A stretch of DNA of 64,000 nt from Zwartia vadi (GTDB taxonomy: Bacteria > Pseudomonadota > Gammaproteobacteria > Burkholderiales > Burkholderiaceae_B): contig NZ_JAUHHE010000010.1 of assembly GCF_030410375.1 (NCBI RefSeq), positions 88,985 through 152,984 on the forward strand, written 5' to 3'. A program made the translations under genes and the position numbers. Shown here piece after piece: positions 41,750 to 51,165 of the stretch. Each line of letters begins with the position of its first letter. The first letter of the stretch is position 1. The notes beneath the pieces are model-generated. The model did not search any database, was not told the origin of the DNA, and was given only the letters and a program-made list of their open reading frames with translations.

Positions 41750-42874
41750 TTAGTCCGTTATTTGCTCTTTGAGCCAGCGTTTGAGGCCAGCATCTGTTTT
41801 AACGCTTGTGAGCTCCTCGTTCAAGCGTCTGAGCTCAAGCAGCATTTCACGTTTGCGGCTGTTCAAATGGTGTTTGAGCGATGTTTCATGAATCATCATC
41901 GAGGCGGGTAAGACAAATTCCGAGGTCGCTTGCAGCTCTATATCCCGGATCTCGCGATGGAGTGCCGTGAGTCTCTCTCGCATCAGATCCGTCAGGGCGG
42001 CCAGTTTTTTGCGCGCTAAAGCCGAGGTGAGTGTCGCCTCCGGAAGTTGAGCTTGGGTCTGCAGCTCAAGTAGCGCAAGCAGGTCACGACGTTCGTAGGC
42101 TTTGTTAGCCTGACTCATGAGTTGGGTCTTTTGCTCGCGAACCTCTTCGTCTGATTCGCGATCCGGATGAAGAGCGCTGGCAAGTTTGCGATAGAGGCTG
42201 CGCAGCGCACTTTCCACGTCGTCGGCAGCCTGAAGGTCGGCTGGTGACTGTTTTTTCTTTTTGGCTCGTCGAGCTTCGCGATTTCGGGCACGCGCTTCAG
42301 CTTCTTTACGCATGAAATCGAATTTGGCGTGCAAGACATCGTCCAGGTTTTCAAAGACTTTGTCTTCACCAAACTCTTCGCCCATGGCTTCTTTTAGGTA
42401 GGCTTGTGCTTCAGCAGCCTGGGCGCGTTCAATATCGGCCAGAGACTCCTCGCTATGAACATCGTGGAGGGCGCGCATGACCCGATCTCCCGCCAGGGCA
42501 AATTCCATTGCGATACTGCAGATGAGGCGACGAATCTGGCGCTCATGCCGAGCCGTCAAACCTTCACCTTTTAAACGTTGATCAAGCCACAGCACCATTG
42601 CACGGCGCAGGCTATCTTGTTTCTTCTGTAAAACGGGTATGGTACTGTTGTAGAGACGGCGATGCTGGTCGATCAAGGCTTTGAGAGACTCAAGCTTGGC
42701 GGACAGTGTTTTGCCTTGTTCGATCAGGAGATCAAACTCTGCTTGTTCCAGGGAGTCAGGCGCTTCGTCTTGTTCGACGGCACTTAAAGCATGGATGTCG
42801 GTTTTGCTGGAGAGGGCGTTATTCTTCAAAAGGCTGCAATAATTTGATTCTATGGGGCGGTTGAGAGATAGCAA
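41750..42874 (-). CDS. J-domain-like, mostly helical protein
   Basis: A 374-residue, highly charged and helical protein. Residues about 215-270 resemble a degenerate J domain (LRSLYRKLASALHPDRESD, with the HPD motif), flanked by long coiled-coil segments. J domains recruit Hsp70/DnaK, so it may be a co-chaperone, but the rest is not recognised. The frame starts with a TTG at 42874 and has no ATG for over 100 codons, so the true start is uncertain (other TTG codons exist). It follows the Bug gene on the same strand beyond a hairpin terminator. Confidence 0.65.
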   Translation of the reverse strand: MLSLNRPIESNYCSLLKNNALSSKTDIHALSAVEQDEAPDSLEQAEFDLLIEQGKTLSAKLESLKALIDQHRRLYNSTIPVLQKKQDSLRRAMVLWLDQRLKGEGLTARHERQIRRLICSIAMEFALAGDRVMRALHDVHSEESLADIERAQAAEAQAYLKEAMGEEFGEDKVFENLDDVLHAKFDFMRKEAEARARNREARRAKKKKQSPADLQAADDVESALRSLYRKLASALHPDRESDEEVREQKTQLMSQANKAYERRDLLALLELQTQAQLPEATLTSALARKKLAALTDLMRERLTALHREIRDIELQATSEFVLPASMMIHETSLKHHLNSRKREMLLELRRLNEELTSVKTDAGLKRWLKEQITD

Positions 42875-42894
42875 TGCGCTGATTTCTCAAATAT

Positions 42895-42930
42895 CGCTCA
42901 GTTTAGCCTTTCTGACGACTAAACTGAGCG
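42895..42930 (-). terminator. Strong hairpin after the Bug gene
   Basis: CGCTCAGTTTAG (42895-42906) and CTAAACTGAGCG (42919-42930) form a perfect 12-base-pair stem with a 12-base loop, 24 bases beyond the stop of the minus-strand Bug gene. The T-run is poor (ATATTT), but position and stability fit a terminator. Confidence 0.6.
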
Positions 42931-42953
42931 CCCATAGGGTAATCAAAACCTGC

Positions 42954-43925
42954 TCATTCAGCCTTGATATTTGCGGATTTGATAATGGGCTCGTATTTGC
43001 TCATTTCGGAGGCAATAAACTTTGCAAACTCTGCCCCTGCGATTGGACGGGGGGTGAGCCCTTGATCTTCGAGTTGTTTAATGACCGCCGGATCACGCAG
43101 GGCTGAGGTCACATCTGTCGTTATTTTGCTCAGGACAGGTGCAGGAATGTTCCTTGGACCAAATACGCCAAACCAGTTGGTGAGCTGAATGGCTGGGTAG
43201 CCCAGCTCAACAAATGTTGGCACGTCTGGCAGTAACTTTTCTCTTTTGTTGCCAGCCACCGCAAGTGGGGTAACTTTTCCGGCACGGATCTGCCCCAGGA
43301 GTGGTGGCGTTGTTGCAAAGAACAAATCAATTTGACCGCCTACAAGAGCAGCGACCGCTGGGCCCGTTCCTTTGTAGGGAATGTGTGTCAACGCCATTTT
43401 TGTCGAGCCTCCCAACATTTCTCCAGCCATATGTTGCTGACCTCCGACGCCGGGCGAGCCATATGTGAGAGGTGTTGCCCCTTTACCCTTTTCAAGTAAC
43501 TCTTTGAGGGATTTGACGGGGAGTTTGGCTCCGACTGCCAGGACAAGTGGAGCTTCTGCCGCAAGGGAAATTGGTGTGAGATCTTTTATCGGGTCGTATC
43601 GCATCGTCGAAAAGACGAGTTGATTAATCGACACTTCGGGGGTGTAACCAAGAAGCAAGGTGTAGCCATCCGGAGCGGCTCGGACAACGTCATTTGCGGC
43701 AATCATGCCACTTGCACCGGGCTTGTTTTCAACTACAACTGCTTGGCCCCATTTATCAGAGAGGTATTTCGACAACACTCGGGCGATGATGTCCGTTGCA
43801 CCACCGGGTCCATACCCGACTAAAAGTTTGACTGGTTTGTCCGGATAGTTTGCATAGGCATTGGCGCCCAGACAGAGCGACGCGACAGTGAATACTGCGC
43901 TTAAAACAGAGAGACGAATTTTCAT
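42954..43925 (-). CDS. Bug/TctC-family periplasmic receptor
   Basis: A 323-residue receptor, signal peptide ending at ANAYAN, loops YPDKPVKLLVGYGPGGATD, VVVENKPGASGMIA, PDGYTLLLG and HIPYKGTGPAVAALVGG. TAGGAG precedes the ATG. It begins 20 bases after the metallophosphoesterase stop, so the two genes are co-transcribed. The natural guess is that it imports the esterase product or substrate, perhaps an organophosphate-derived acid. Confidence 0.92.
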   Translation of the reverse strand: MKIRLSVLSAVFTVASLCLGANAYANYPDKPVKLLVGYGPGGATDIIARVLSKYLSDKWGQAVVVENKPGASGMIAANDVVRAAPDGYTLLLGYTPEVSINQLVFSTMRYDPIKDLTPISLAAEAPLVLAVGAKLPVKSLKELLEKGKGATPLTYGSPGVGGQQHMAGEMLGGSTKMALTHIPYKGTGPAVAALVGGQIDLFFATTPPLLGQIRAGKVTPLAVAGNKREKLLPDVPTFVELGYPAIQLTNWFGVFGPRNIPAPVLSKITTDVTSALRDPAVIKQLEDQGLTPRPIAGAEFAKFIASEMSKYEPIIKSANIKAE

Positions 43926-43945
43926 GCTTGCACTCCTAAGGTTGA

Positions 43946-46018
43946 TTAGCTCAATCGGAACAACATGGCATTAATTTGAGGATTGATCTGAATGGTGCTG
44001 AGGTCGGTGTCGTTTGAAGCAGAAGCAATGATTTGTTCTCTTCCGCAGGCGGTGAGATCAATCACATCCGAAAGGTTTTGCAGTTTGCTGTGTTTATTTG
44101 AAATTGAGTTGGCGCAGCCGAAGTGAATTTGGTTTTCTTGATCATCGACAGTAAAGACGATTTGTGAGCCTTTTTCAGATCGCTGTGTGTCTATGCTGAC
44201 TATTTTTGCGCTCGAGAATAATGAATTGATGTGTGTAAAAACATGTGCGGCGATATTGGGATTGAACTGTCTGTCGATAAACGCGCGGCGTGGGTAATAG
44301 CCTCTATCAACGTCCATGAACGTGTCGAAAATATACTGAACCGAGTCAGAGGTTTTGGAGTAGAGCATCGCTGCGCAAACTTTTTCGATGAGTGCGGCTT
44401 CATCGTCATTGGACTGGGCAATACTCGGACCGCTGAGCTTGAGTGAGGCGATGATTTGGCAGCGATTCTCTTTGGCAAATGCGTTCAGTACCGGCGCGAT
44501 ATCAAGTAGATTTTGATCAGACTCAATGCGCACGGTGATTCCGTCAATAGCTTTGCAGTCCAGTGCTTCCCTGATGAGTGCAGCCTGGCTGACGAGATCG
44601 TCAGTGGTAAAGCCAGATTTGACGAAATGGCTAAAATGTTTTCCGTCATAATGGGAGTCATCATAGGTGTGAATCTTGCACCAGAATACTTTCAATCCCG
44701 TTGCTGTTTTGAAGTCGATAAGTTTTTGAATACTTCTTTGGAAACGGGCGGTACTAAGGTTCGTTTCAATGGCTGTCACCCCGGCGGAGGTAAGACCAAC
44801 CTCTTGTAGTTTAATTTTTGGGGCGCCAAGTGAGGTCAGTACAAAACGATGCCCCATCTTGGCCAGCAGTTGCATCCTGCTGTTGGTTGCGGGATCAAGA
44901 GCATCTTGGTCAGTAACTTTGGATAGTTTTGCACCCATTTCCCAGAGCGCTAATAAAGGGTAATCGTTACGGGCAGATTTTCTGCCGAATTCCTGTACGC
45001 CTCCTGTTGCGGGGATTTGGGCGACTTCTGTCCAGGTATGACGCAGCTCGACGCCTACCTGATTGAAATCAGAGCTTTTAGGATTGACCAAGTGTTGGAT
45101 GGATTTTTTTTCTATCTTTTCAGATTCACTTGTCCTGACACCCATGCTTCGAATCGGGTAGGCGATATGACCATCTGCGAATACATCCACGATGAAATAT
45201 CCGAACTTAGCCACATCGCCTCGACCGAATTCTATCTCTGGTTTGACACGATAAAACTCTGAGTAGTCATGTCTGAGAAACGCCGTTGATGGCAGCATGT
45301 AGAAACTGGATTCATTAAGTTGCTCATACCAAAAATTGTGAACATGACCCGCGAAAGAGGCTTCGACATTTGGTTGCTTCATCAAATTCACAAGCCATGT
45401 GCGACCGGGTTCATCGAGATTGTCATAGCTGCCATGCTCGGTTTCGCTGAATACAAATGGCGGGTAATGCATGAATAGAAATACGCGCTTATTTTTTGCA
45501 GTGAGTATTTGATCTTCGAGCCATGTTTTTTGCTCTTGCTCTGCAGATAGCCCTGAGTTGATGAGTAAAGAATTGATCAGCACACAACGAATATCATCGA
45601 CATCGATGCTGTAGTAGTCCTTGCCAAACGCTTTGCGATAGGCCTGTAGATGTGGATCACAGATTTGATCGGCCGGCATCCAGTCGATACGTTTATCGCC
45701 AACGTCGTGGTTGCCTGGCAGCACGTGCAGAGGGCAGCGTAGTTGGCTACTGATCTCTTTGAATTGTTCAACAGCTTGCATAAATGTCGGCAGTGCGGGC
45801 ATTGGATGAACAATGTCGCCCAAATGAATGACGAACTTCGGAGGTGGGTCCATTTTGGCAATGTCTTCAAAGACAAAGCGCGCCCGCTCGTTAGCCAGAT
45901 GGTTGGTTTCGAATGGCGAGCTTGAGATGTGATCGCTTTCGTTTACATGGGTATCGGCAACCACCGCAAAGGAGAACAAAGGCTTTTTGGAGCCTGCTGG
46001 TCTAATTTTCTTGTGCAT
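43946..46018 (-). CDS. Two-domain metallophosphoesterase
   Basis: A 690-residue protein. The N-terminal half (residues about 10-290) is a calcineurin-like phosphoesterase with all metal motifs: ADTH, GDI, GNHD, MHYPP and GHVH. It resembles the class III phosphodiesterase/purple-phosphatase-like group. The C-terminal 350 residues are unassigned; segments such as TATGLKVFWCKIHTYDD suggest an alpha/beta barrel. No signal peptide, so probably cytoplasmic. It forms an operon with a Bug receptor and is divergent from an IclR gene. Confidence 0.85.
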   Translation of the reverse strand: MHKKIRPAGSKKPLFSFAVVADTHVNESDHISSSPFETNHLANERARFVFEDIAKMDPPPKFVIHLGDIVHPMPALPTFMQAVEQFKEISSQLRCPLHVLPGNHDVGDKRIDWMPADQICDPHLQAYRKAFGKDYYSIDVDDIRCVLINSLLINSGLSAEQEQKTWLEDQILTAKNKRVFLFMHYPPFVFSETEHGSYDNLDEPGRTWLVNLMKQPNVEASFAGHVHNFWYEQLNESSFYMLPSTAFLRHDYSEFYRVKPEIEFGRGDVAKFGYFIVDVFADGHIAYPIRSMGVRTSESEKIEKKSIQHLVNPKSSDFNQVGVELRHTWTEVAQIPATGGVQEFGRKSARNDYPLLALWEMGAKLSKVTDQDALDPATNSRMQLLAKMGHRFVLTSLGAPKIKLQEVGLTSAGVTAIETNLSTARFQRSIQKLIDFKTATGLKVFWCKIHTYDDSHYDGKHFSHFVKSGFTTDDLVSQAALIREALDCKAIDGITVRIESDQNLLDIAPVLNAFAKENRCQIIASLKLSGPSIAQSNDDEAALIEKVCAAMLYSKTSDSVQYIFDTFMDVDRGYYPRRAFIDRQFNPNIAAHVFTHINSLFSSAKIVSIDTQRSEKGSQIVFTVDDQENQIHFGCANSISNKHSKLQNLSDVIDLTACGREQIIASASNDTDLSTIQINPQINAMLFRLS

Positions 46019-46054
46019 CTTTTAATTCCAAATAGTTTAATTAGTTACCGAATA

Positions 46055-46080
46055 GTTGTATTTAATTATGTTTATACAAC
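46055..46080. promoter_or_regulatory. Inverted repeat in the phosphoesterase/IclR divergent promoter
   Basis: GTTGTA (46055-46060) and TACAAC (46075-46080) flank a 14-base AT-rich spacer midway between the divergent starts at 46018 and 46129. It is a plausible binding site for the adjacent IclR protein. Confidence 0.4.
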
Positions 46081-46128
46081 GTTACAATTTGAATCACAAC
46101 AAAATTGATGAATGAGGCGAGTCGATAA

Positions 46129-46956
46129 ATGAGAAGTCCCAAGGAGGCTCTTGAGAGTCGCGATCCAGGCTTTTTGGATATGGAAGTACTTCAACAGCAG
46201 CCTCAATTCGCCTCGACTTTGGCGAATGGCTTAGCAGTGCTGGGTTGTTTTGGCCAGGGCGAACCGCTACTGGGTAATAAAGAGCTCTCTGAGCGATTGG
46301 GTTTGGCGAGGCCTACCATCACGCGACTGACCTATACGCTGATGGGTTTGGGATACTTGAGGCGCGATAAAGCCTCAGGCAAGTACGCATTAGGTGCTGC
46401 GGTATTGTCTTTGGGGTATCCCTTGCTTTCTCAGATGGCGATTCGCCAAGTCGCTGGTCCCGAGATGCTCGAACTGGCGTGTCTGGCAAATGGTCCCGTT
46501 TCGATGGGAATGCGAGATCGCCTACAGGTTGTGTATGTCGAGACTGTTGTGGGCAGTGAAAGTAATTTCACCAAGCCTGGTATCGGCTCAACACGTCCCT
46601 TACTCAGAACTGCGATGGGACGCGCGCTGCTATTCAGACACAGTCAGCAAGAGCGCTCCTATATTTATAGTGGTCTGAAATCAGTGCACCCTGAAGACTA
46701 TCAAACTTACTTGGCGTCGACGGAGCAGGCATTCAAACAGCTCAACACAGACGGATTTTGTACAGTGATCGGTGAATGGCAGCCCACTCTTGGTGCCGTG
46801 GCCGTTCCCCTGAGCATGCGCTACAACGGGGTTCCTTTGGCTTTCAATCTAACGGTCGCCACGTATGAAATGGATGAAAAAGCGCTCAAAGAAAAATTTG
46901 CGCCCCGGCTAATGAATCTAGTCCGGGGCGTTGAGCGTTCTCTGGGTTTAGCTTAA
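46129..46956 (+). CDS. IclR-family transcriptional regulator
   Basis: A 275-residue IclR regulator, a close paralogue of that at 17420 with identical length. Winged helix: NKELSERLGLARPTITRLTYTL; effector domain: RPLLRTAMGRALLFR and a Gly-Ala-Val-Ala-Val-Pro segment; closing RLMNLVRGVERSLGL. It is divergent from the metallophosphoesterase/Bug operon, which it probably controls. The convergent TRAP permease gene ends 5 bases beyond its stop. Confidence 0.9.
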   Translation: MRSPKEALESRDPGFLDMEVLQQQPQFASTLANGLAVLGCFGQGEPLLGNKELSERLGLARPTITRLTYTLMGLGYLRRDKASGKYALGAAVLSLGYPLLSQMAIRQVAGPEMLELACLANGPVSMGMRDRLQVVYVETVVGSESNFTKPGIGSTRPLLRTAMGRALLFRHSQQERSYIYSGLKSVHPEDYQTYLASTEQAFKQLNTDGFCTVIGEWQPTLGAVAVPLSMRYNGVPLAFNLTVATYEMDEKALKEKFAPRLMNLVRGVERSLGLA

Positions 46957-46961
46957 TTTGG

Positions 46962-48977
46962 TTAACTAGTCTCTAAACGCATATTCCTCTTGCGTCTGAG
47001 TAATTGACTGATCAAGACCAAGATAAAGCCGGCAAAGCCGATCACATCTGCCCAATTGTCTGGGTAGGTCAGGGCTACGCCTGCAATCACCATGATGGTG
47101 CGCTCGAGTGTATGGGTTTTTTCGATAAACCAGCCTTGCAAGCCGCCAGCCAAACACACAATACCGATTGCGGCTGTAAAGGTAATCCATCCGATTTGCA
47201 ACCAGTCGGCATTGGCCAGGGCTTTGGTGGAACCCATCAACAAGAGGCTTGTTCCTTCGTCACCGAGCACAAACATGAAGGGCACCAAAATGGCGGGTGC
47301 AACATACTTCCAGGTCTGAAGTGTCGTTTTGTAGGGGTCTCCTTTACAAATGGCAGCGGCGGCAAAGGGCGACAAGGCGGTGGGAGGAGAAACCTCGGAG
47401 AGCACTGCATAGTAAAAGATAAACATGTGCGCTGCAAAGTCAGGCACTCCCAGATTGATGAGCGCAGGCGCAGCAATCACGGCGCAAATAATATAGGAAG
47501 CGGTCACTGGGACAGCGAGTCCAACCACCCATACCACAAGGCCGGTAAAGATCGCGGTGAGCAGCAGCGATCCCCCCGCATACTCAATGACGATCGAGCT
47601 GAATTTCAAGCCGAGACCGGTCAGCGTCACTGTGCCAACAATCAGACCTGCTCCCGCGCAGGTGACTGCGATGGATAGTACGCCTGTTGAACCAGAGGCG
47701 AGGGCTTTAATCAGGTTGGATTGATAAAAGCCTTTGAAGAAGGGCTCGCGACCACGTAACCAGTCATAGGAAATAATGGCAGTGTCGCGTCTGAGCATGC
47801 TGGTCGCCGCCGAAACGATCGTGGCCCAAAACACCGACATGATCGGGGAAAATCCAATCAGCATGAAGACAACGATTGAGATGAGCGAAAAAAAGTGGAA
47901 CCAGTATTTTTTGCTCAGAGACCAAGCGCTCTCGGCTGCCTCAAAGGACATTTTTTTCATGCCATACTTGCGTACGTCAATTTCCACCATGATAAATAGG
48001 CCAAGGTAGAACAGGATGGTCGGTATCGTGGCCATCAACAAGACGTCGAGGTAGGAGATTTTTAGAAAGTCAGCGATCAGAAAAGCTGCCGCACCCAGAA
48101 CAGGAGGGGAAATGATGGCACCCAAACCACCCGCTGCGAGTAGGCCGCCTGCTGCATTCTTTTCGTAGCCGACCTTGTCAAGCATCGGTGCTGCAACCGA
48201 GCCGACTGTCACTGTGGTCGCCACACCGGATCCAGAGGGTCCGCCCAGCAGGAAGGATGACAGCACGATTGTGCGACCCACTCCAGAGGATTTTCCGCCC
48301 ATGGCTGAAAAGGAAAAGTCGATGAAAAATTTACCGGCACCGGTGAACTGTAAAAAGGCGCCGAAGATCGTAAATAAAATAATGAGCGTGGCTGAGACAT
48401 CAAGTGCCGTGCCGTATATGCCTTCCAGCGTCATGTACATAAAGCCGACAAAACGGCCAATCTCGTAGCCTTTATGCGTCCAGGGGGCGGGCAGGTAATT
48501 GCCAAATAAGGCATAGAGAATGAACAGCACCGTCACCGTCACCAAAATCATGCCGTTGGTGCGTCGCAAGGCCTCAAGAATCATCAGTATCAGACCAATT
48601 CCCACCGCCACATCAAGCGGGAGAGGCTCAGTATTACGGTCAGTGAAGTCATCGCCTCCACTCAGAATGTAGTACGCCACAAAAATCGAAAAACACGCCA
48701 CGATCAGATCCCACCACATCAGGCGGTTTTTAAATCGAGCGGTAATCGGGAACATCAAAAATACAAGAAAAAGTACGATGGCCAGATGAACAGTTCGCAG
48801 GAGCTGGGTGGGGACGATCTCATACGCCGCATACAAATGAAAGATCGACATACCGACTGCGCAAAGTGTGAGGAATACAGCGAGCATGCCGCGATAGTCG
48901 TTCGCATCGCCTTCTTCTTGTCGGATTAGTTCATCTAGTTTTTGTTGTGTAGCGCGATCGATCGACGACTCACTCAT
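46962..48977 (-). CDS. Fused TRAP transporter permease (DctQM type, TAXI-TRAP)
   Basis: A 671-residue polytopic membrane protein in which the small (DctQ) and large (DctM) TRAP subunits are fused, as is usual for TAXI-TRAP systems. About 17 to 20 hydrophobic segments are visible. The DctM part has GGPSGSGVATTVTVGSVAAP, GGLLAAGGLGAIISPPVLGAAAF and SEVSPPTALSPFAAAA. It uses ion gradients to import organic acids. The matching TAXI receptor gene lies upstream on the same strand, separated by a terminator-like hairpin. Confidence 0.93.
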   Translation of the reverse strand: MSESSIDRATQQKLDELIRQEEGDANDYRGMLAVFLTLCAVGMSIFHLYAAYEIVPTQLLRTVHLAIVLFLVFLMFPITARFKNRLMWWDLIVACFSIFVAYYILSGGDDFTDRNTEPLPLDVAVGIGLILMILEALRRTNGMILVTVTVLFILYALFGNYLPAPWTHKGYEIGRFVGFMYMTLEGIYGTALDVSATLIILFTIFGAFLQFTGAGKFFIDFSFSAMGGKSSGVGRTIVLSSFLLGGPSGSGVATTVTVGSVAAPMLDKVGYEKNAAGGLLAAGGLGAIISPPVLGAAAFLIADFLKISYLDVLLMATIPTILFYLGLFIMVEIDVRKYGMKKMSFEAAESAWSLSKKYWFHFFSLISIVVFMLIGFSPIMSVFWATIVSAATSMLRRDTAIISYDWLRGREPFFKGFYQSNLIKALASGSTGVLSIAVTCAGAGLIVGTVTLTGLGLKFSSIVIEYAGGSLLLTAIFTGLVVWVVGLAVPVTASYIICAVIAAPALINLGVPDFAAHMFIFYYAVLSEVSPPTALSPFAAAAICKGDPYKTTLQTWKYVAPAILVPFMFVLGDEGTSLLLMGSTKALANADWLQIGWITFTAAIGIVCLAGGLQGWFIEKTHTLERTIMVIAGVALTYPDNWADVIGFAGFILVLISQLLRRKRNMRLETS

Positions 48978-49011
48978 GGCTTTACCTAGTTCTATTTATA
49001 ATTGTATTGAT

Positions 49012-49053
49012 CAAAAAATTTCAGCAAGTGCGCATGATGACGCACTTGCTGAA
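49012..49053 (-). terminator. Hairpin with T-run between TAXI receptor and TRAP permease genes
   Basis: On the minus strand, TTCAGCAAGTGCG (49053-49041) pairs perfectly with CGCACTTGCTGAA (49032-49020) across an 8-base loop, followed by ATTTTTTGA. This is an intrinsic terminator inside the operon, so the receptor should be made in excess over the permease. Confidence 0.8.
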
Positions 49054-49084
49054 TGTGCTGCTGCAAGTGACAGAAGCGGTCCGT

Positions 49085-50038
49085 TTACTGAACGTTTTGA
49101 CCGTTTTCCTTAAAGTATTTCAATGCACCAGGATGGAATGGCAAGGGTGTCGCGGCTGATTTCTGGTTTTCCAGTTTCACATTTTCGTATTCGCGATGTG
49201 TACGAACCAGTTCTTCTTTATTGTCGAAGACGGCCTTGGTGATTTTGTAGGCTTCCTCATCAGGCATCTTGCCATTTACGACCAAGATGTTCGAAACAGA
49301 GGCGTTCTTGTTATCACCAGTCATGCCCGAATATGTGGATTTGGGGATGGTGTCTTTGAAATACAGGTTACCGTATTTCTTGTTCATGGCGTCCACAGCG
49401 TCGGCATGATCGATCATCACGATTTTGGTGCCAGGTGTGTTGGCGAGATCTGTGACAGCTGCCGTTGGCAGGCCACCTACCCAGAAGAATGCGTCAATCT
49501 TGCGATCTTTTACGGCGTTGACAGACTCAGCGACACCCAGACGCTCGCGACGAACGTCTTTGTCTTTATCCAGCCCGGCCGCCTCAAGCAAACGGAAGGC
49601 CATGACTTCGGTTGCACTGCCTGGGCTACCCGTGCTGACACGCTTGCCCTTGAGGTCCTTCATCGTCTTGATGCCGCTCGCTTCAGTCGTCACAACGTGC
49701 ATGCGATTTGGGTACAGCACGAGGAGTGTTTTGACATCGACTTTGCGTCCGGAAAATTTATCCTTGCCGTCCAGCGCGTCTTTGGCGGCATCAGCCATCG
49801 TAAACGCCATATAGGGTTTACCCGATCCAATCAGTTTCAGGTTATCGACAGATCCACCTGTCACCTCAGCGGTTGCTGAAACACCTGGAACTTTTTTGGT
49901 GAGCACTGCGGCAAGACCGCCTCCCATTGGGTAATAAACGCCGCCCGTGCCACCGGTCGCGATCGAATAGTTTTGTGCGTTGGCTGCGCTCGCGCAGACA
50001 ACAGCAAAGCTGATAGCAAGGGTTTTTAGTAGCTTCAT
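49085..50038 (-). CDS. TAXI-family TRAP solute-binding protein
   Basis: A 317-residue periplasmic receptor. The signal peptide ends at SAANAQ, followed by YSIATGGTGGVYYPMGGGLAA, the TAXI family opening, and GKRVSTGSPGSATEVMAFRLLEAAGL in the ligand site. Longer frames start up to 50101, but the ATG at 50038 has GGAG with good spacing and a clean signal peptide. Ligands of this family are poorly known (glutamate/2-oxoglutarate and amino-acid-like compounds are reported). Partner of the permease gene downstream. Confidence 0.92.
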   Translation of the reverse strand: MKLLKTLAISFAVVCASAANAQNYSIATGGTGGVYYPMGGGLAAVLTKKVPGVSATAEVTGGSVDNLKLIGSGKPYMAFTMADAAKDALDGKDKFSGRKVDVKTLLVLYPNRMHVVTTEASGIKTMKDLKGKRVSTGSPGSATEVMAFRLLEAAGLDKDKDVRRERLGVAESVNAVKDRKIDAFFWVGGLPTAAVTDLANTPGTKIVMIDHADAVDAMNKKYGNLYFKDTIPKSTYSGMTGDNKNASVSNILVVNGKMPDEEAYKITKAVFDNKEELVRTHREYENVKLENQKSAATPLPFHPGALKYFKENGQNVQ

Positions 50039-50194
50039 AACCATCTCCGAAATGTTTTTATAGAGTTCCGATTTGGAAGAGATGATTGACATCAATTCCA
50101 AAGAAGTGCCTTGGTGCCTCGAAGATAACTCAAAATACCAGTGAGCTCAATGCAGGTTTCCCTGTAGATGCGAACGCACGATCATGTGCGATGT

Positions 50195-50824
50195 TCAATT
50201 GGAGTGAAGTTCGGGGATCGGAACAGCGCCTTCAGGCAGAGGAGTCCGATTGACATTCAGCACCATCGAGACCATGACGTAGTAGCCACTGACGACCATC
50301 AAGTCAACGACGCCTTGTTCTCCAAAGAGATCCATCACGGCTTTGTAGTGCGCATCACTGACTTGATGTGTGGTGTGTAATTCGTGACAGAAGTTGTAGA
50401 CAGCTTCTTCATCCGCTTGCATGTTTTTGGGGCGCTTGCCTTGTGCAAGATCAGCGGCGAGTTCAGGATTGAGCCCTTCTTTGAGTGCAAGACGCAGATG
50501 CGCAAACCATTCATATTGTGCAGTCCATTGACGGGCGGTCACAAGAATAGCGAATTCATTTAAGCGTTTTGGAATGCTGCTTTCGAAACGTAAATACTCT
50601 CCGACTTTACGCAAGCGTTCTGCTAATACTGGGCTGCGTAAAAGAACATTGAATGGGGCACCGAGGCTGGTCGCACCTTGCACGACACCTTTGCTGCCGG
50701 TTCCTGATACTGGACCAGACATGAGACCGTTGAAATATATTTTTTGCTCTGGTGTCATCTCCTCGAGATGCAAACGTTTGAAACGTTGTCCATCAGTTTG
50801 CAAATTTTGATCGCTTTGGTTCAT
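50195..50824 (-). CDS. Carboxymuconolactone decarboxylase family protein
   Basis: A 209-residue helical protein of the AhpD/carboxymuconolactone-decarboxylase superfamily. RLNEFAILVTARQWTAQYEWFAHLRLALKEG is characteristic, but the usual CxxC of AhpD is absent, as in true decarboxylase-like members. The frame starts upstream at 50881; I chose the ATG at 50824 with AAGGGGA upstream. Members often act in aromatic ring-cleavage pathways. Here it stands alone upstream of the TAXI-TRAP genes on the same strand. Confidence 0.82.
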   Translation of the reverse strand: MNQSDQNLQTDGQRFKRLHLEEMTPEQKIYFNGLMSGPVSGTGSKGVVQGATSLGAPFNVLLRSPVLAERLRKVGEYLRFESSIPKRLNEFAILVTARQWTAQYEWFAHLRLALKEGLNPELAADLAQGKRPKNMQADEEAVYNFCHELHTTHQVSDAHYKAVMDLFGEQGVVDLMVVSGYYVMVSMVLNVNRTPLPEGAVPIPELHSN

Positions 50825-51010
50825 GTGGTTGGTCCCCTTGCGTGAATTTTTTTGTAGATGCATACCAATCTGTATGGGCAATGAAAACTATTTATCTACT
50901 TCGTTTGGATATTAATGCTTTTATATTGCAGAAAATCTTCTGAATCTAGTCATGTTTGTCGTGATGACAGTTAGAATCAGTCCGTAATTTTTTAAAGAAG
51001 GAGAGATGGC

Positions 51011-51136
51011 ATGAATCTTATTTTGCGTAGACTTCAAGCTGTTGTGAATGCTCTTGCGTCAGATAATGGCTCAAAGGGCAATTTAGTAAAACTTGATACT
51101 CATTGCATACGCAAGCTAAAAACATATTTGTCATGA
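51011..51136 (+). CDS. Candidate small protein (41 residues)
   Basis: ATG at 51011 follows a near-perfect ribosome-binding site (AAGGAGAG, 6 bases upstream). The 41-codon frame encodes a basic peptide beginning MNLILRRLQAVVNALAS and ending IRKLKTYLS, and it is followed by a hairpin. Composition and the amphipathic N-terminal helix suggest a real small protein, but I do not recognise it. It is isolated between the CMD-like gene (minus strand) and the next plus-strand gene. Confidence 0.45.
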   Translation: MNLILRRLQAVVNALASDNGSKGNLVKLDTHCIRKLKTYLS

Positions 51137-51139
51137 TAT

Positions 51140-51165
51140 AAGAATGGCTTGGTAATGCCATTCTT
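51140..51165 (+). terminator. Hairpin after the small ORF
   Basis: AAGAATGGC (51140-51148) and GCCATTCTT (51157-51165) form a 9-base-pair stem 4 bases after the small ORF stop. The T-tail is short, so termination may be weak. Confidence 0.5.

Noticed and set aside
47004..47678. Plus-strand 224-codon ORF
   Set aside because: It is antisense to the clearly real TRAP permease gene; its composition (Gly, His, Gln rich) is that of a complementary-strand shadow.
49196..49879. Plus-strand 227-codon ORF
   Set aside because: Fully antisense to the TAXI receptor gene, whose motifs are unambiguous.
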